From Symbiodinium natans (Eukaryota; Sar; Dinophyceae; Suessiales; Symbiodiniaceae), in NCBI GenBank assembly GCA_905221605.1, contig CAJNDS010002193.1, positions 532,465 to 596,464 on the forward strand: DNA of 64,000 bases, in the 5' to 3' direction. A program made the translations under genes and the position numbers. Positions within the stretch are counted from its first letter, which is position 1, and each line of letters starts with the position of its first letter. The notes beneath the pieces are model-generated. The model searched no databases. It was not told where the DNA came from and worked only from the letters and a program-made list of their open reading frames with translations. Below, one piece after another: positions 1-9,085 of this stretch.

Positions 1-53
1 GCCGTGGTGCTGCAGAGTTCTAGCTGCCCTGAATGGATTCTGAAAATGTATAC

Positions 54-168
54 GGCAAACTCCAAAAAGTTGGAACATCCTTCTCCCCATACCCTAGAAG
101 GTGTAATAAAAAAGGGAATGCCAGCTCTCATCATCCTCAAGCCATGTTCCAACTTTCTGGAGTTTACT
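54..168. repeat. Short TIR element, family D, copy 1
   Basis: About 115 bp bounded by inverted ends: AAACTCCAAAAAGTTGGAAC on the left, and on the right GTTCCAACTTTCTGGAGTTT, its near-perfect complement. A second copy with the same ends lies at 42356-42477. No coding capacity. This looks like a non-autonomous MITE or introner-type element. Confidence 0.7.
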
Positions 169-248
169 GAGAGTTTGCAGTTGTCTTAGACCCTTCAGGC
201 CCTAAACCCTAAACCCTGAACCCTAAACCCTAAACCCTGCGCACGAAG

Positions 249-286
249 CCTCGGAGCGCAAGATACGGCAGCAGCTGCGGGAAGAG
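249..286 (+). CDS. Possible coiled-coil micro-exon
   Basis: Between two CCCTAAA arrays (194-238 and 331-383) lies a non-repetitive island. On the plus strand it reads ASERKIRQQLREE, a charged, helical, coiled-coil-like peptide, after an AG at 247-248. The composition matches the later coiled-coil exons. The 3' boundary is unclear because no GC or GT donor stands out. A second island at 384-455 reads as a hydrophobic peptide on the plus strand and as an acidic, Glu-rich peptide on the minus strand, so its strand cannot be set. Both islands are tentative. Confidence 0.3.
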
Positions 287-463
287 ACTCTCGTTTCAGG
301 GTTCGAGACGGTTGACTTGCTCCCCAAAAGAACCCTAAACCCTAAACCCTAAACCCTGAACCCTAAACCCTAAACCCTAAACCGCGGGCATGCTCGTCTG
401 CGCTGTGGCATCCCAGTGCTTCTTGAGCATGGCGTTCCTCTTCTTCCTCTCCTCTCAAGGATT

Positions 464-627
464 CGGTTTAGGATTCGGGGTTTAGGATTCGGGGTTTAGG
501 GTTTAGGGTTTAGGGTTTAGGGTTAGGATTCGGTTTAGGGTTTAGGGTTTAGGGTTTAGGGTTCAGGGTTCAGGGTTTAGGAATCAGGGTTCAGGGTTCA
601 GGGTTTAGGGTTTAGGGTTTAGGGTCT
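464..627. repeat. TTTAGGG array
   Basis: Imperfect array of the plant/dinoflagellate telomere heptamer TTTAGGG, with TTCAGGG and TTCGGGG variants. It is internal to the window and followed by unique sequence, so it is an interstitial array. From 628 to 840 I see no supported gene. CCCTAAA-orientation repeats occupy 851-972, just before the exon at 981. Confidence 0.85.
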
Positions 628-980
628 AGGGAGTGGACAGGCTGATGAAGCCGGTTGGTTCGTTGAAGTAGTGAACTGAGGGGTGGCTGTTGCATCAATC
701 TTGGGGAGGTGAAATTGTTTATGCGGCTTTGTACAGTTCAGGCGACAGGAAACGCGTGGGATTTGGGCTCCTTTTGGGCTTCTGTCTTGGACTTTGAGGT
801 TTAGTTTCACAGTGTTTAGGCCATTCGTGTGGTTTGAGGCCTCATGGGGTCCCTAAATCTAAACCCTAGACCCTAGACCCTAGACCCTAAACCCTAAACC
901 CTAAACCCTGAACCCTGAACCCTGAACCCTAAACCCTAAACCCTAAACTCTAACCCAAAACCCTAAGCCCTAAGCTGCAG

Positions 981-1028
981 GCGGCGGCGAAGGAGCAGGA
1001 GCTCTCGGCGTCGCTGGAGGCGGCCAAG
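981..1028 (+). CDS. Coiled-coil micro-exon, type b (16 codons)
   Basis: A 48-nt, phase-0 exon reads AAAKEQELSASLEAAK. It starts directly after CTGCAG and ends before a GCAGGC donor, the GC-AG intron type common in dinoflagellates. Four near-identical exons lie at 5582, 7072, 13457 and 23502, all 48 nt with the same borders. In between are type-a exons ending in LEAQLxTAKDE. Joined alternately they make a roughly 32-residue coiled-coil repeat with hydrophobic residues at heptad spacing. This is presumably part of a long structural coiled-coil protein. The exact function is unknown. The upstream CCCTAAA array (851-972) would serve as the 3' end of the preceding intron. Confidence 0.7.
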
Positions 1029-1458
1029 GCAGGCGCCCCCCCTTTTTGCAATTTTCGGGATTCCCAAACCCCCGCAAATCACGTCTACCCTTTATTCGGG
1101 TTTGCGGGTCCTCAAGACCCTATAAACCCTAAACCCGAAAAGCCCGGGCAATTCAGGGCTGATGGAGGGCGCTTGGGGGCTTCAGGTCGTAGGTAAGCCC
1201 CCGACAATGCCGAATGATCCCCTGAAAAGAACTGAGGCCTTAGGATGCGTTCGAGGGTGTTTTTTGTTTCGGAGGCTGCCACGATCTCTTGGCTTCAGGA
1301 TGGGTTTCAGAACCTCGCAGTTGGCTTTGTTGGACAGGCAAACTTGTCAACAATACAGCGGTGCCCACACATAGACAGCCTGCTCTAAGAGTTGTCCTGT
1401 CAGCCCAGAGCGAATGACGTTTGCAGGGGCCTCAGCATCCATGCAGCTCGATGAGGGG

Positions 1459-1734
1459 ATGCTGCGCGTAACGAAGCTCTCAGGGGAGGAGGTGGCGAGC
1501 ATAGCCGTCGGGGAGGTGCGCGACGTGAGGTCCTTGAAGCGGCGCTTGAGCAAGCTGCCAGGCGTACCCCCGCGCTTCCGGCAGAGGCTCCTTCTCAACG
1601 GCCGTGAGCTGGAGGATGCAGCAGAGCTGGGCTCCCCCATGGACCTTCAACTGGTGTTGCTGGCCTTCGCCGATGTATCGCGAACAGAGGTGGACAAGTT
1701 CACAGCCGCCGCCCGACGGGGATCCGCAGCCGAG
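1459..1734 (+). CDS. UBL-ankyrin gene copy 1, exon 1 (ubiquitin-like domain)
   Basis: A 92-codon exon begins MLRVTKLSGEEVASI. Its ubiquitin-like fold includes the segment RFRQRLLLNGRELEDAAEL, which corresponds to the ubiquitin strand around QQRLIFAGKQLEDG. There is no C-terminal diglycine, so it is an integral UBL domain and not a conjugated modifier. In-frame ATGs also exist at 1414 and 1441. I chose 1459 because copies 2 and 3 share that Met and the following residues, while upstream sequence differs. The exon ends in GAG before a GCGTGA donor and continues in phase with the ankyrin exon at 2265 (AAE|VEAML). Proteins with this architecture are abundant in Symbiodiniaceae. Partners are unknown. 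Confidence 0.8.
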
Positions 1735-2264
1735 GCGTGAGCTTCCATGAAGAAGGTAGAATGACACAATTGCACATGAATATTTATTAGATAAACAAAA
1801 TATATTTGCATATAAAAACACATCTATATGTGTATATATATATACATAGATATATGTATATATATATATGTATGTCGCTATAGTGTCACGGCATCTGTGA
1901 ACTCGTCCCGCACAAGTGGACGAGTTCCCAGCCGCTGTCTGAAGGGCCCTGCGTGACTGAGGCGGATTTCCTTAGGAGTGTCGCTGCCTGAACCACAATG
2001 GTTTAGGGTTAAGGGTTTAGGGTTTAGGGTTAAGGGTTTATAGGGTTTAGGGTTTAGGGAAGATCCAGAACCGACTTATACAAGTTGCCCATGGACACCG
2101 TAAAGCATGTAATGGCATGTATGTAACCTGCCTATCATGCGACCCGTGCCTCCCAAACAACAGGCTCTGAGCTGCACTGACCCCCCCCCCCCCCAACAGA
2201 AGAACAATCACCCTAAGCCCTAAACCCTAAACCCTAAACCCTAAACCGACCCCAAACCCTACAG
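1735..2264 (+). other. Intron 1 of UBL-ankyrin copy 1
   Basis: GC-AG intron of 530 bp. It holds an AT-dinucleotide stretch (1826-1872), a TTTAGGG array (1998-2058), a C-run (2182-2194) and a CCCTAAA array just before the acceptor (2211-2260). No gene is seen inside. Confidence 0.7.
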
Positions 2265-3867
2265 GTGGAGGCTATGCTGCAGCTCCCCCATGACCCGAAC
2301 TTGCTTGGCGCGAACGGCTCTGCAGCTCTGGTGCTTGCGTCTTTGGCAGGCCACGTTGAAGTTGTCGCTCTGCTGCTGGATCCTTGGGGACCAAATGAAC
2401 CTGAAGACTTGGGGTCATATGCCCTTCATACTAGTTGGGGCATATGAACCCTAAACCCTAAACCCTAAACCCTAAACCCTAAACCCTAAACCCTAAACCC
2501 TAAACCCTAAACCCTAAACCCTAAACCCTAAACCCTAAACCCTAAACCCTAAACCCTAACCCTAAACCCTAAACCCTTTTAGGATTCCTTGCGCCCCCAA
2601 AGGATGGAGGTGCCAACATGGACCTGGCTGAAACCACGGCGGAGGGCTTAACAGCTCCTTAGTAGCTGAGTGAGTACATTTTACACTTTTTGGGTTTAGG
2701 GTTTCAGGGTTTAGGGTGTTAGGGTGTTAGGGTGTTAGGGTTTAGGGTTTAGGGTTTAGGGTTTTAGGGGTTTAGGGTTTAGGGTTTTAGGGGTTTAGGG
2801 TTTAGGGTTGAGGGTTTAGGGTTTAGGGAAAGTGTACACTTTTTTGGGGGCCCTATGAACTCAGCAACTCAGGCTCTAACTGCGGCGTCTCAAAACGGCC
2901 GCGCCGACGTCACGCGCATGCTGCTGGAGGCCGGGGCCGACAAGGATCCTTGGGGACCAAATGAACCCTAAAATTGGGGCCCTATACCCTATAACTTTAG
3001 GGTTTAGGGTTTAGGGTTTAGGGTTTAGGGTTTAGGGTTTACCAGAACTCCGATGATAAGGTCTACGAACTAAAGCCTCTAACTACGACCAGAAACCGCC
3101 TATAGTGGAAGGTAGACGAGCCAAAAAAACCCTACCAGGACTTGGCCAACAGAAACGGGTACACGGCTCTCATGGCTTCGGCTCGGGGAGGCCATGCTAA
3201 AGTTGCCCGTTTGCTCTTAGAGGCCGGCGCCAGCAAGGACTTGGCGGACAGATTCTGCTATACAGCTCTGATGATGGCAGCGCAATGCAGACATGGCGAA
3301 GTTGCGCGCTTGCTGGTAGAGGCCGGCGCCGACAAGGACTTGGCCAACAGAAACGGGTGCACGGCTCTCATGCTGTCAGCTCGCCACGGCTATGTTGAGA
3401 TCGTGCGTTTTCTGTTAGGGTCCGGCGCCAGCAAAGACTTGGTGGACGAGTTCGGAGATACAGCTCTGATGGAGGCATCTAAACATGGGCATGTCGAAGT
3501 TACACGCTTGCTGGTCGAGGCCGGCGCCAACCATTGCGTGGCCAACAAGACGGGCTACACAGCTTTCATGATGTCGGCTCGCTATGGCCATGTTGAGGTC
3601 GTGCGTTTGCTCGTAAGGGCCGATGCTGGAAAGGATTTGGCGGACAAGTTCGGTGATACAGCTCTGATGATGGCATCTAACCATGGACATGTAGAAGTCG
3701 CACGTTTGCTCTTAGAGGCCGGCGCCGACAAGGACTTGGCCAACAACATTGGGCTTACAGCTCTTATGCAGGCAGCTGGCCGAGGCCATCTTGAAGTCGT
3801 GCGTTTGCTGGAGACGGCCGGGGCCCGGCAGGACTTGGATACAGCCCTGACAACGGCCTGTTCGTAG
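2265..3867 (+). CDS. UBL-ankyrin gene copy 1, ankyrin exons 2-5
   Basis: Alignment to copies 2 and 3 gives exons 2265-2378, 2603-2653, 2873-2944 and 3139-3867, all in phase 0. With exon 1 the product is about 413 residues: a UBL domain, a VEAMLQLP linker, then about nine 33-residue ankyrin repeats with the signature GYTALMxSARxGHVEVVRLL. Ankyrin stacks bind proteins, so the likely role is an adaptor or scaffold, possibly linked to ubiquitin pathways through the UBL. Three introns interrupt the ankyrin coding only in this copy. The frame closes early at a TAG (3865-3867) after a small deletion relative to copy 3. The usual C-terminal tail lies beyond it as a relic, so this copy may be decaying. 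Confidence 0.75.
2379..2602 (+). mobile_element. Introner-like intron a in ankyrin copy 1 (GA-AG)
   Basis: 224 bp absent from copies 2 and 3 at this site. The left end is GATCCTTGGGGACC and the right end is CGCCCCCAAAG, an imperfect terminal inverted repeat (CCTTGGGGAC / CTTTGGGGGC). GGAT is present at both junctions, as in a 4-bp target duplication. Exact removal gives CTG|GATGGAGGT, the intact frame of copy 2. The core is a pure CCCTAAA array (2448-2577). Confidence 0.75.
2654..2872 (+). mobile_element. Introner-like intron b in ankyrin copy 1 (GC-AG)
   Basis: 219 bp absent from copies 2 and 3. It begins GCTCCTTAGTAGCTGAG and ends TGAACTCAGCAACTCAG. The two ends are inverted relatives (AGTAGCTGAGT / AGTTGCTGAGT). 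GCTC is repeated at both junctions. Removal restores ACA|GCTCTAACTGCG, matching copy 2. The core is a TTTAGGG array. Confidence 0.75.
2945..3138 (+). mobile_element. Introner-like intron c in ankyrin copy 1 (GA-AG)
   Basis: 194 bp with the same left end as intron a (GATCCTTGGGGACCAAATGA). It ends CCTACCAG. AGGA flanks both junctions. Removal gives GACAAG|GACTTGGCC, the standard ankyrin repeat junction. It carries a TTTAGGG array (2997-3040) and about 95 bp of unique sequence. Related left ends without nearby exons occur at 13230-13275 and 12095-12120. Confidence 0.75.
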
Positions 3868-3898
3868 TTCCGGGAAGCTTGCCCGCTGCAATCTAGGT

Positions 3899-3981
3899 GT
3901 GATGCTGAGATTTGTGCGTTTGCTGTCGGATGCTGACGGCTCGAACGTGGCACCGGCGAGCGCCGGAGGCTCTCTCAGCTC
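3899..3981 (+). pseudogene. Relic C-terminal tail of ankyrin copy 1
   Basis: The segment is clearly homologous to the last 80 nt of copies 2 and 3 (VRLLSEADRSSV...RRLS). It lies after the stop at 3865-3867 and also has a 1-nt loss near 3950 relative to copy 2. It therefore cannot be read in frame from exon 5. Either copy 1 is truncated or an unrecognised splice restores the tail. Confidence 0.65.
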
Positions 3982-4524
3982 TAGTCAATCACGCCGAAGG
4001 GCCCAAAACCCTCGGCAGCCCCGTGCATTGAAGCCTTTGGCACTTGCAAGAGAAGAAGATGTGCGGCAAAAAAAGATGTGCGGCATTTGGGTTCAGGTTT
4101 ACAGACAGGTTTCCCAGATTCCCTGGTTCAGGGTTTTCTAAGAGTGAAGCAGGATAGAGAAGAGCCTATAGGGCACCACAGTAGACGCGTGATGACAGGT
4201 TTCCAGATTCCATTGAGCCCTGGGACTAAGTTACTAGCATCCCCAAAAAAGGAAACCCCCTATACAGTCCTGCAACAGGATCCCCTATATAGTCCCCTGC
4301 CTAATCCTTATACGACAGTAGCTTAGTCAGGGGCTCAATGAGTTGTGTGGGAACTTTTGGAGTCCAGACCCCAAAGTCCTGAGAGCTCCGTATAGCCCAA
4401 CCCCAAAACCTTACAAACCCTAAAACCTACACCCTAAACCCGAAACCTTAAACCCTAAACCCTAAACCCTAAACCCTAAACCCTAAACCCTAAACCCTAA
4501 ACCCACAGCGCTCGCACAACCCAC
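3982..4524. other. Non-coding stretch with CCCTAAA array
   Basis: After the ankyrin relic I see no supported gene. Open frames at 3899-4141 and 4078-4326 show no recognisable domain. A CCCTAAA array (4425-4503) ends the stretch directly before the next coiled-coil exon. Confidence 0.5.
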
Positions 4525-4567
4525 GACTTGGAGTCTGGAGGCTCAGCTGCAGACAGCCAAAGACGAG
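4525..4567 (+). CDS. Coiled-coil micro-exon, type a
   Basis: The plus strand reads SLEAQLQTAKDE, ending in GAG before a GC donor (GCGGAACACG). The segment is nearly identical to the exon ending at 5882. The 5' boundary is uncertain: an AG precedes the TCTGGAG at 4534, and another follows the CCCTAAA array at 4507. In better-bounded homologues (24435, 28432, 29992) this exon type is 48 nt. A TTTAGGG array follows at 4613-4651. It pairs with type-b exons to form a coiled-coil repeat. Confidence 0.55.
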
Positions 4568-5581
4568 GCGGAACACGGGCCTGGGACAAGTGACCTTAAC
4601 CTTGGGGGCTCAGGGTTTAGGGTTTAGGGTTTATAGGGTTTAGGGTTTAGGGTCCTTAATAGGAATGAGAGTAGCATAGGCAAAAAGACCCCCCGAAATT
4701 GAGGGCTTCATTTGGTCCTTAGGCAAGAGCCCTACTTAGACCCCAAACCCGCAAGGCGTACGCGTGCGCCTAGACTCGACATGTCGGGGGGACCGTTGAA
4801 ACATGCAGACCTCCAGCCAGGTACCCTATTCTACTTAGGCCGTTGGGATATAGGGGGGTTCTCCTACCCTAAGCAATGTACGGTTCAGAGCCAAATGCTG
4901 AACCCTAAACCTCTGCGTAGGGATTGGAAAGCCCAAAAGCCCTCCGAAGCCTACACTCCCATAAGCCCTAGACCCGAATAGACCCTCTACTTCCTAGGCG
5001 GGATAAGGGGGGACCCTTAAAAGGGAACCCCTTCTGAACCCTCTTCTGGCTCTCTTAACAAGGGACCTTATTCAGAGGGTCTATATCCCCAAGGGTCGCC
5101 CGAATCCTATCCCCTACTACTGGTAGGAAAGCTCCAAATCAGTCAAGCCGTTGGGCCATCGGGCTGTAGGTGAGGGTTCAGGGCAATAGTAGTATGAAAA
5201 GTCACGACCGTTCAGGCGTCCTGCAGGGTGCTGGGAAACTAAACCCTAAACTCTAAACCCTAAACCCTAAACCCTAAACCCTGGCTACTTTGGGTCCCCA
5301 AACACTCATTAAAGCCGCCCGGTGGCTTCCCAGAACGTGGCTATCCTCGAGGTATCAGGGTTTAGGGCTTGGGGTTTAGGGTTTCAGGATTAGGGTTGAG
5401 GGTTTTACGGCTTGGCAACAGAACACGCTGTTTGCCTCGTGTCGGCGTTGCCAGGCTTCGCTGGGCTTATGCTTGTTGGGGTTGTGAGGTAGAAAAAAAC
5501 AGAAAACTCTTACCCTGTCTGGGGCTTTAGGATTTGAGGGAGTTTTGGCTTAAGGGTACTCATCCTCGAATAAGACTGCAG

Positions 5582-5629
5582 GCGGTGGCGAAGGAGCAAG
5601 AGCATTCGGCGTCGCTGGACTCAGCCAAG
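5582..5629 (+). CDS. Coiled-coil micro-exon, type b (second copy)
   Basis: A 48-nt, phase-0 exon reads AVAKEQEHSASLDSAK, bounded by CTGCAG and GCAGGC exactly like 981-1028. The Leu at position 8 of the type-b consensus is His here. Its arrays do not follow the usual polarity: the nearest upstream array is TTTAGGG. Confidence 0.7.
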
Positions 5630-5834
5630 GCAGGCCCTTACTTGCAAACCTTGATGGCAGGTTTCCCAGATTCACATGAGTTATGTCGGAGAACGGAGGG
5701 GGGGGGGGGGGGGGGGGAGACCCTCCATGCCCAAAGCCCTGAGAGCTCGATATAGCCCTATCCCCTAAACCCTACTCCCTAAACCCTAAACCCTAAACCC
5801 TAAACCCCGGAAGACGTCTCGCCGAAACGCGCAA

Positions 5835-5882
5835 CCCACGAATTGGAGTTTGGAGGCTCAGCTGAAGACAGCCAAAGACGAG
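5835..5882 (+). CDS. Coiled-coil micro-exon, type a (second copy)
   Basis: The plus strand reads SLEAQLKTAKDE, ending GAG before a GCAGAGC donor. It is flanked by CCCTAAA (5766-5807) upstream and TTTAGGG (5924-6022) downstream. The start is placed by analogy with 48-nt homologues and is not certain, since no AG lies exactly at 5834. Confidence 0.5.
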
Positions 5883-6193
5883 GCAGAGCATGGGGTCCAG
5901 GATTCAAGGGTCCTCAAGGGAGGGTTTAGGGTTTAGGGTTCAGGGTGTAGGTTCGGGGTTTAGGGTTTAGGGTTTGGCGTTTGGGGTTTAGGTTTTAGGG
6001 TTTAGGGTTTGGGGTTTAGGGTAATATTCGCCACTATGCCCTAAGGTTTCCTAAGCTTCCCTAGGTTCCGACCCCCCACGAACCCCCATCCCTTTAGGAG
6101 TACGTGTGCGCCAACACTGGACATGTCGGGGACCCTTGAAACATGCAGACGCCCACCAGCAAGGTACTTAGGCCCTTGGGATGTTAGGGTGGT

Positions 6194-6196
<3 letters not shown>

Positions 6197-6232
<36 letters not shown>

Positions 6233-6233
6233 C
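6197..6233. repeat. Poly-G tract
   Basis: A run of more than 30 consecutive G, with a shorter related tract at 5697-5717. These tracts create the apparent Gly-rich and Pro-rich open frames here, which I do not regard as genes. The tract is a likely G-quadruplex former and a site of assembly error. Confidence 0.85.
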
Positions 6234-7071
6234 GGGGTGGGGGGTGGGTGTTCCCTACCCAAACCCCTAAACGGTTTCGAACTAAATCTTGAACCCTACA
6301 AGCCTTCGCGCAGGAAAGCCCTGTTGCCCTGCAAAGCCTAAACTCCTGTAAACCCCAGACCCGACTAGACCCTATGCTGGCCCAAGTCAGTCAAACCCTT
6401 TGGCCATCGCGCTCAAGAGTTGGTGAGGGTTCAGGGCAACAATCGCGTGGAGAGTAAAGACCATTCAGGTGTGACGGAGGGTACTGGGACCCTAAACCCT
6501 AAACCCTAAACCCTAAACCCTAAACCCTAAACCCCGTTGGGAATCAGGATATCCCACACGTGAGTAGAAGCCGCCCGGTCCTTTCCCTGTACCGAACCCG
6601 GCCTCGAGGTATCAGGGCCTTGGCGCCGACATGAACCCATAAATTGGGTGGTGTACTCTATACTACGATGGGTCCTATTCAGGTAGAAAAACCATAAACC
6701 CTTTTCGGGTTCATTCAGTCCCTAAACCCTAAACCCTAAACCCTAAAGCCTAAAGCCTAAAGCCTAAAGCCTAAAGCCTAAAGCCTAAAGCCTAAAGCCT
6801 AAAGCCCTAAACCCTAAACGGGTTTGGGGTTTACGGTTTGGCACAGGAAACCCTGTTTGCACGCGTCGGTGTTGCGAAGCTTTGATGGGTTCATGCTTGT
6901 TGGGGTTGTGAGATTCTGTCTGGTACTCTAGGATTTCAGGGAGTCAGGCTTCAGGGCTTAGGGCTTAGGGTTTAGGGTTTAGGGTTTAGGGTTTCGGGTT
7001 TAGGGTTTAGGGTTTAGGGTTTAGGGTTTAGGTTTAGGGTTTAGGGTTTAGGGTTATCGGGCTCACTGCAG

Positions 7072-7119
7072 GCTGTGGCGAAGGAGCAAGAGCTTTCGGC
7101 GTCACTGGACTCAGCCAAG
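7072..7119 (+). CDS. Coiled-coil micro-exon, type b (third copy)
   Basis: A 48-nt, phase-0 exon reads AVAKEQELSASLDSAK with CTGCAG acceptor and GCAGGC donor. Here array polarity is the reverse of the usual: TTTAGGG upstream (6960-7054) and CCCTAAA-type downstream. Polarity is therefore a tendency and not a rule. Confidence 0.7.
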
Positions 7120-7144
7120 GCAGGCCCCCTCTGCAAAAGTCAGC

Positions 7145-7412
7145 AAACCCTAAACCCTAAGCCCTAAGGCCTAAGGCCCTAAGACCTAGGACCTAGGCCC
7201 TAAGACCTAAGTCCCAAGCCCTAAGCCCTAAGCCCTAAGCCCTAAGCCCTAAGACCTAAGCCCTAAGCCCCCTAAGCCCTCTAAGCCCTCTAAGCCCTCT
7301 AAGCCCTAAGCCCCAAGCCCCAAGCCCTAAGCCCTAAGCCCCAAGCCCCAAGCCCCAAGCCCCAAGCCCCAAGCGCCAAGCGCCAAGCCCTAAGCCAAGC
7401 CCTAAGCCCTAA
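7145..7412. repeat. Degenerate CCCTAAG/CCCCAAG array
   Basis: Tandem heptamers drift along the array from CCCTAAA through CCCTAAG to CCCCAAG, with occasional expansions to CCCTCTAAG. This shows local homogenisation of telomere-type variants. Confidence 0.85.
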
Positions 7413-7462
7413 CCCCCAAGTCATGGCTTCCTGCCGGAGCCCTGAAGCCCTCTCTGTTTCCC

Positions 7463-7566
7463 TAAGGGTCCATGTACCTATATAGTCTATACTTGGGCCT
7501 TAAAAGGGGTTCCCATATGGTAGCTTTAGGGCCCAAGTATATACTAGATAGGTACATGGACCCTTA
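7463..7566. repeat. Short TIR element (104 bp hairpin)
   Basis: Inverted ends of about 35 bp with few mismatches: TAAGGGTCCATGTACCTAT on the left, and its complement ending in GGACCCTTA on the right. The loop is AT-poor and non-coding. It resembles the other AAGGGCCC-type elements listed below. Confidence 0.75.
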
Positions 7567-7772
7567 GGGTTTGCCTTGACTTAGCAGCAACGGCTTAGAG
7601 TGTCACGCCTGCTGTGCAAAGGTTTGCGCGCACTTGCTAAACCCGAAGCCCTAAAAGCACACAACCCCAAAATCCCTAAACCCCGACATCCCTAGAAGCT
7701 AAAACACTAAACCCCTATAAAACCTAACACCCTAGAACCTAAACCCCCTAAAAGTCAAGCAAAGGCAGAGGT

Positions 7773-8006
7773 ACTTGGAGGTTCATGGTACTTAATCACC
7801 AGTCATAACTGTACTTATAACCCACTTATAAGCCCCTAACTTCCCTTATATGGTTTTAAGTACAGATATAATTGGGTGGTTGTCAAAATCATGGTCCCTT
7901 TTTGGATCCCTATTATAATACGGCACCTAATATTTAGGGTACCCCAAAAGGGATCATAATTTTGACAACCACCCAATTGGTTAATAAGTACCATGAACCT
8001 CCAAGT
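7773..8006. mobile_element. TIR element, family A, with nested inverted repeat
   Basis: A 234-bp element with near-perfect 28-bp ends starting ACTTGGAGGTTCATGGTACT. A second inverted repeat is nested inside: CAATTGGGTGGTTGTC near 7869, returning as its complement near 7978, with GGTCCCTTTTTGG-type sequence at its centre. It looks like one MITE inserted into another. Family A copies also lie at 11715, 14591, 30656, 56986 and 62563. Confidence 0.75.
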
Positions 8007-8809
8007 GGGCGCACCCGGCCCAGGAGTTTGCAAGCGGGTATCCCAAACGGATCCCAGATTTTGATTTGCGGGTTTCAAGGTTCAGGGTTTAGGGATTTAG
8101 GGGTTTCAAGGATCCTGGTTTTTTAGGCTTTCAAGGTTCAGGGTTTAGGGTTCCGGGGTTCAGGGTTTAGGGGTTTCCAGGTTCAGGGACCCACCACCCC
8201 AAGCAAATTTAGCAGCTGACAGGGGGGAGGGCGTGGGGTTGTCTTCTTGTTCCAGACGCCTGTTGGCCGAAGTTCGAGGTGTACACCCCGACAATTCCAC
8301 TGCCCGCAGCCCAAAAAGGCGAAGCACCCTAAAGCCCAAAACCATAAACCCTAAACCGACGAATCCTGGAACCAATGAACCCATATAAACCCAAACCCTG
8401 CACATTAACCCTTTTCCCCGCCTGAAAGGGCCGCAGAGGTCTCAGGACAGGTGTTGAGGGTTTTCTTTGCTGGTGGCTGTCGAAGACTTGTCAGGGGTTT
8501 TCTGCCCAACAAAAGCTGAATGTAGCCTTGAAAAAACACATTCGGCCAGCTCTTTCTGTACATCTCGGCTCTTTCCCATTGAAATTTTGTCCAAAAAGCG
8601 GCTGTGAGGCACATGGTGGCCTAAGTATGCTAACCCTGAGTAAACCCTAAGCCCTAAACCAACTTAAACCCCATATTACAAACCTTTGAGTAAGCCTGGG
8701 AGCTGCATATTATAAACCCCAACCCCCAAGCCCTGAAGCCCCGTGCGACAAATGCGGGGCGAGCCACGCCATTGCAGCGCGGCGCTCTTTGTCGAGTGCT
8801 CCGCTGGGG
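8007..8809. other. Stretch without supported gene
   Basis: Short TTTAGGG patches (8088-8185), then mixed unique sequence with open frames on the minus strand (8160-8614) that show no domain. An AG-rich purine/pyrimidine stretch leads into UBL copy 2. I see no confident feature. Confidence 0.4.
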
Positions 8810-9085
8810 ATGCTGCGAATAACGAAGCTCTCAGGGGAGGAGGTGGCGAGCATTGCCGTCGGGGAGGTGAGCGACGTGAGGTCCTTGAAGAGGCGCTTGA
8901 GCCAGCTGCCAGGCGTGCCCTCGCGTTTCCGGCAGAGGCTCCTTCTCAACGGACGTGAGCTGGAGGATGCGATGGAGCTGGACTCCCCCATGGAGCTGCA
9001 ACTGGTGCTACTGCCCTTCACCGATGTTGCAAGATGGCAGGCGAACAATTTCGTAGCCGCTGCCCGACGGGGCTCTGCAGCCGAG
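8810..9085 (+). CDS. UBL-ankyrin gene copy 2, exon 1 (ubiquitin-like domain)
   Basis: A 276-nt exon, exactly as long as exon 1 of copy 1, begins MLRITKLSGEEVASIAV. It contains the UBL core RFRQRLLLNGRELEDAMEL and ends AARRGSAAE before a GC donor (GCGCGA). Joining to 10364 keeps frame and gives SAAE|VEAMLQLP. No in-frame ATG lies just upstream. The previous possible start in frame is a GTG at 8789. The antisense frame over this exon is a shadow. As in the other copies there is no terminal diglycine. Confidence 0.8.

Larger units (their letters stand above)
4505..7070 (+). repeat. Tandem segmental duplication (two units of about 1.3 kb)
   Basis: Unit 1 (about 4505-5815) and unit 2 (about 5816-7070) align in the same order. 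Each has a type-a exon, a GACATGTCGGGG stretch with an ACATGCAGAC motif (4779-4815 and 6119-6150), a GGTGAGGGTTCAGGGCAA stretch (5169 and 6422), a CCTCGAGGTATCAGGG stretch (5345 and 6603), a GCTTGTTGGGGTTGTGAG stretch (5471 and 6894) and a type-b exon. Exons and introns were duplicated together, which explains the alternating a/b exon series. Confidence 0.65.

Noticed and set aside
3415-3953. Antisense frames over the ankyrin exons (also at 10645-11071 and 14905-15399)
   Set aside because: Shadows of regular 99-nt ankyrin repeats on the plus strand. They lack domain identity.
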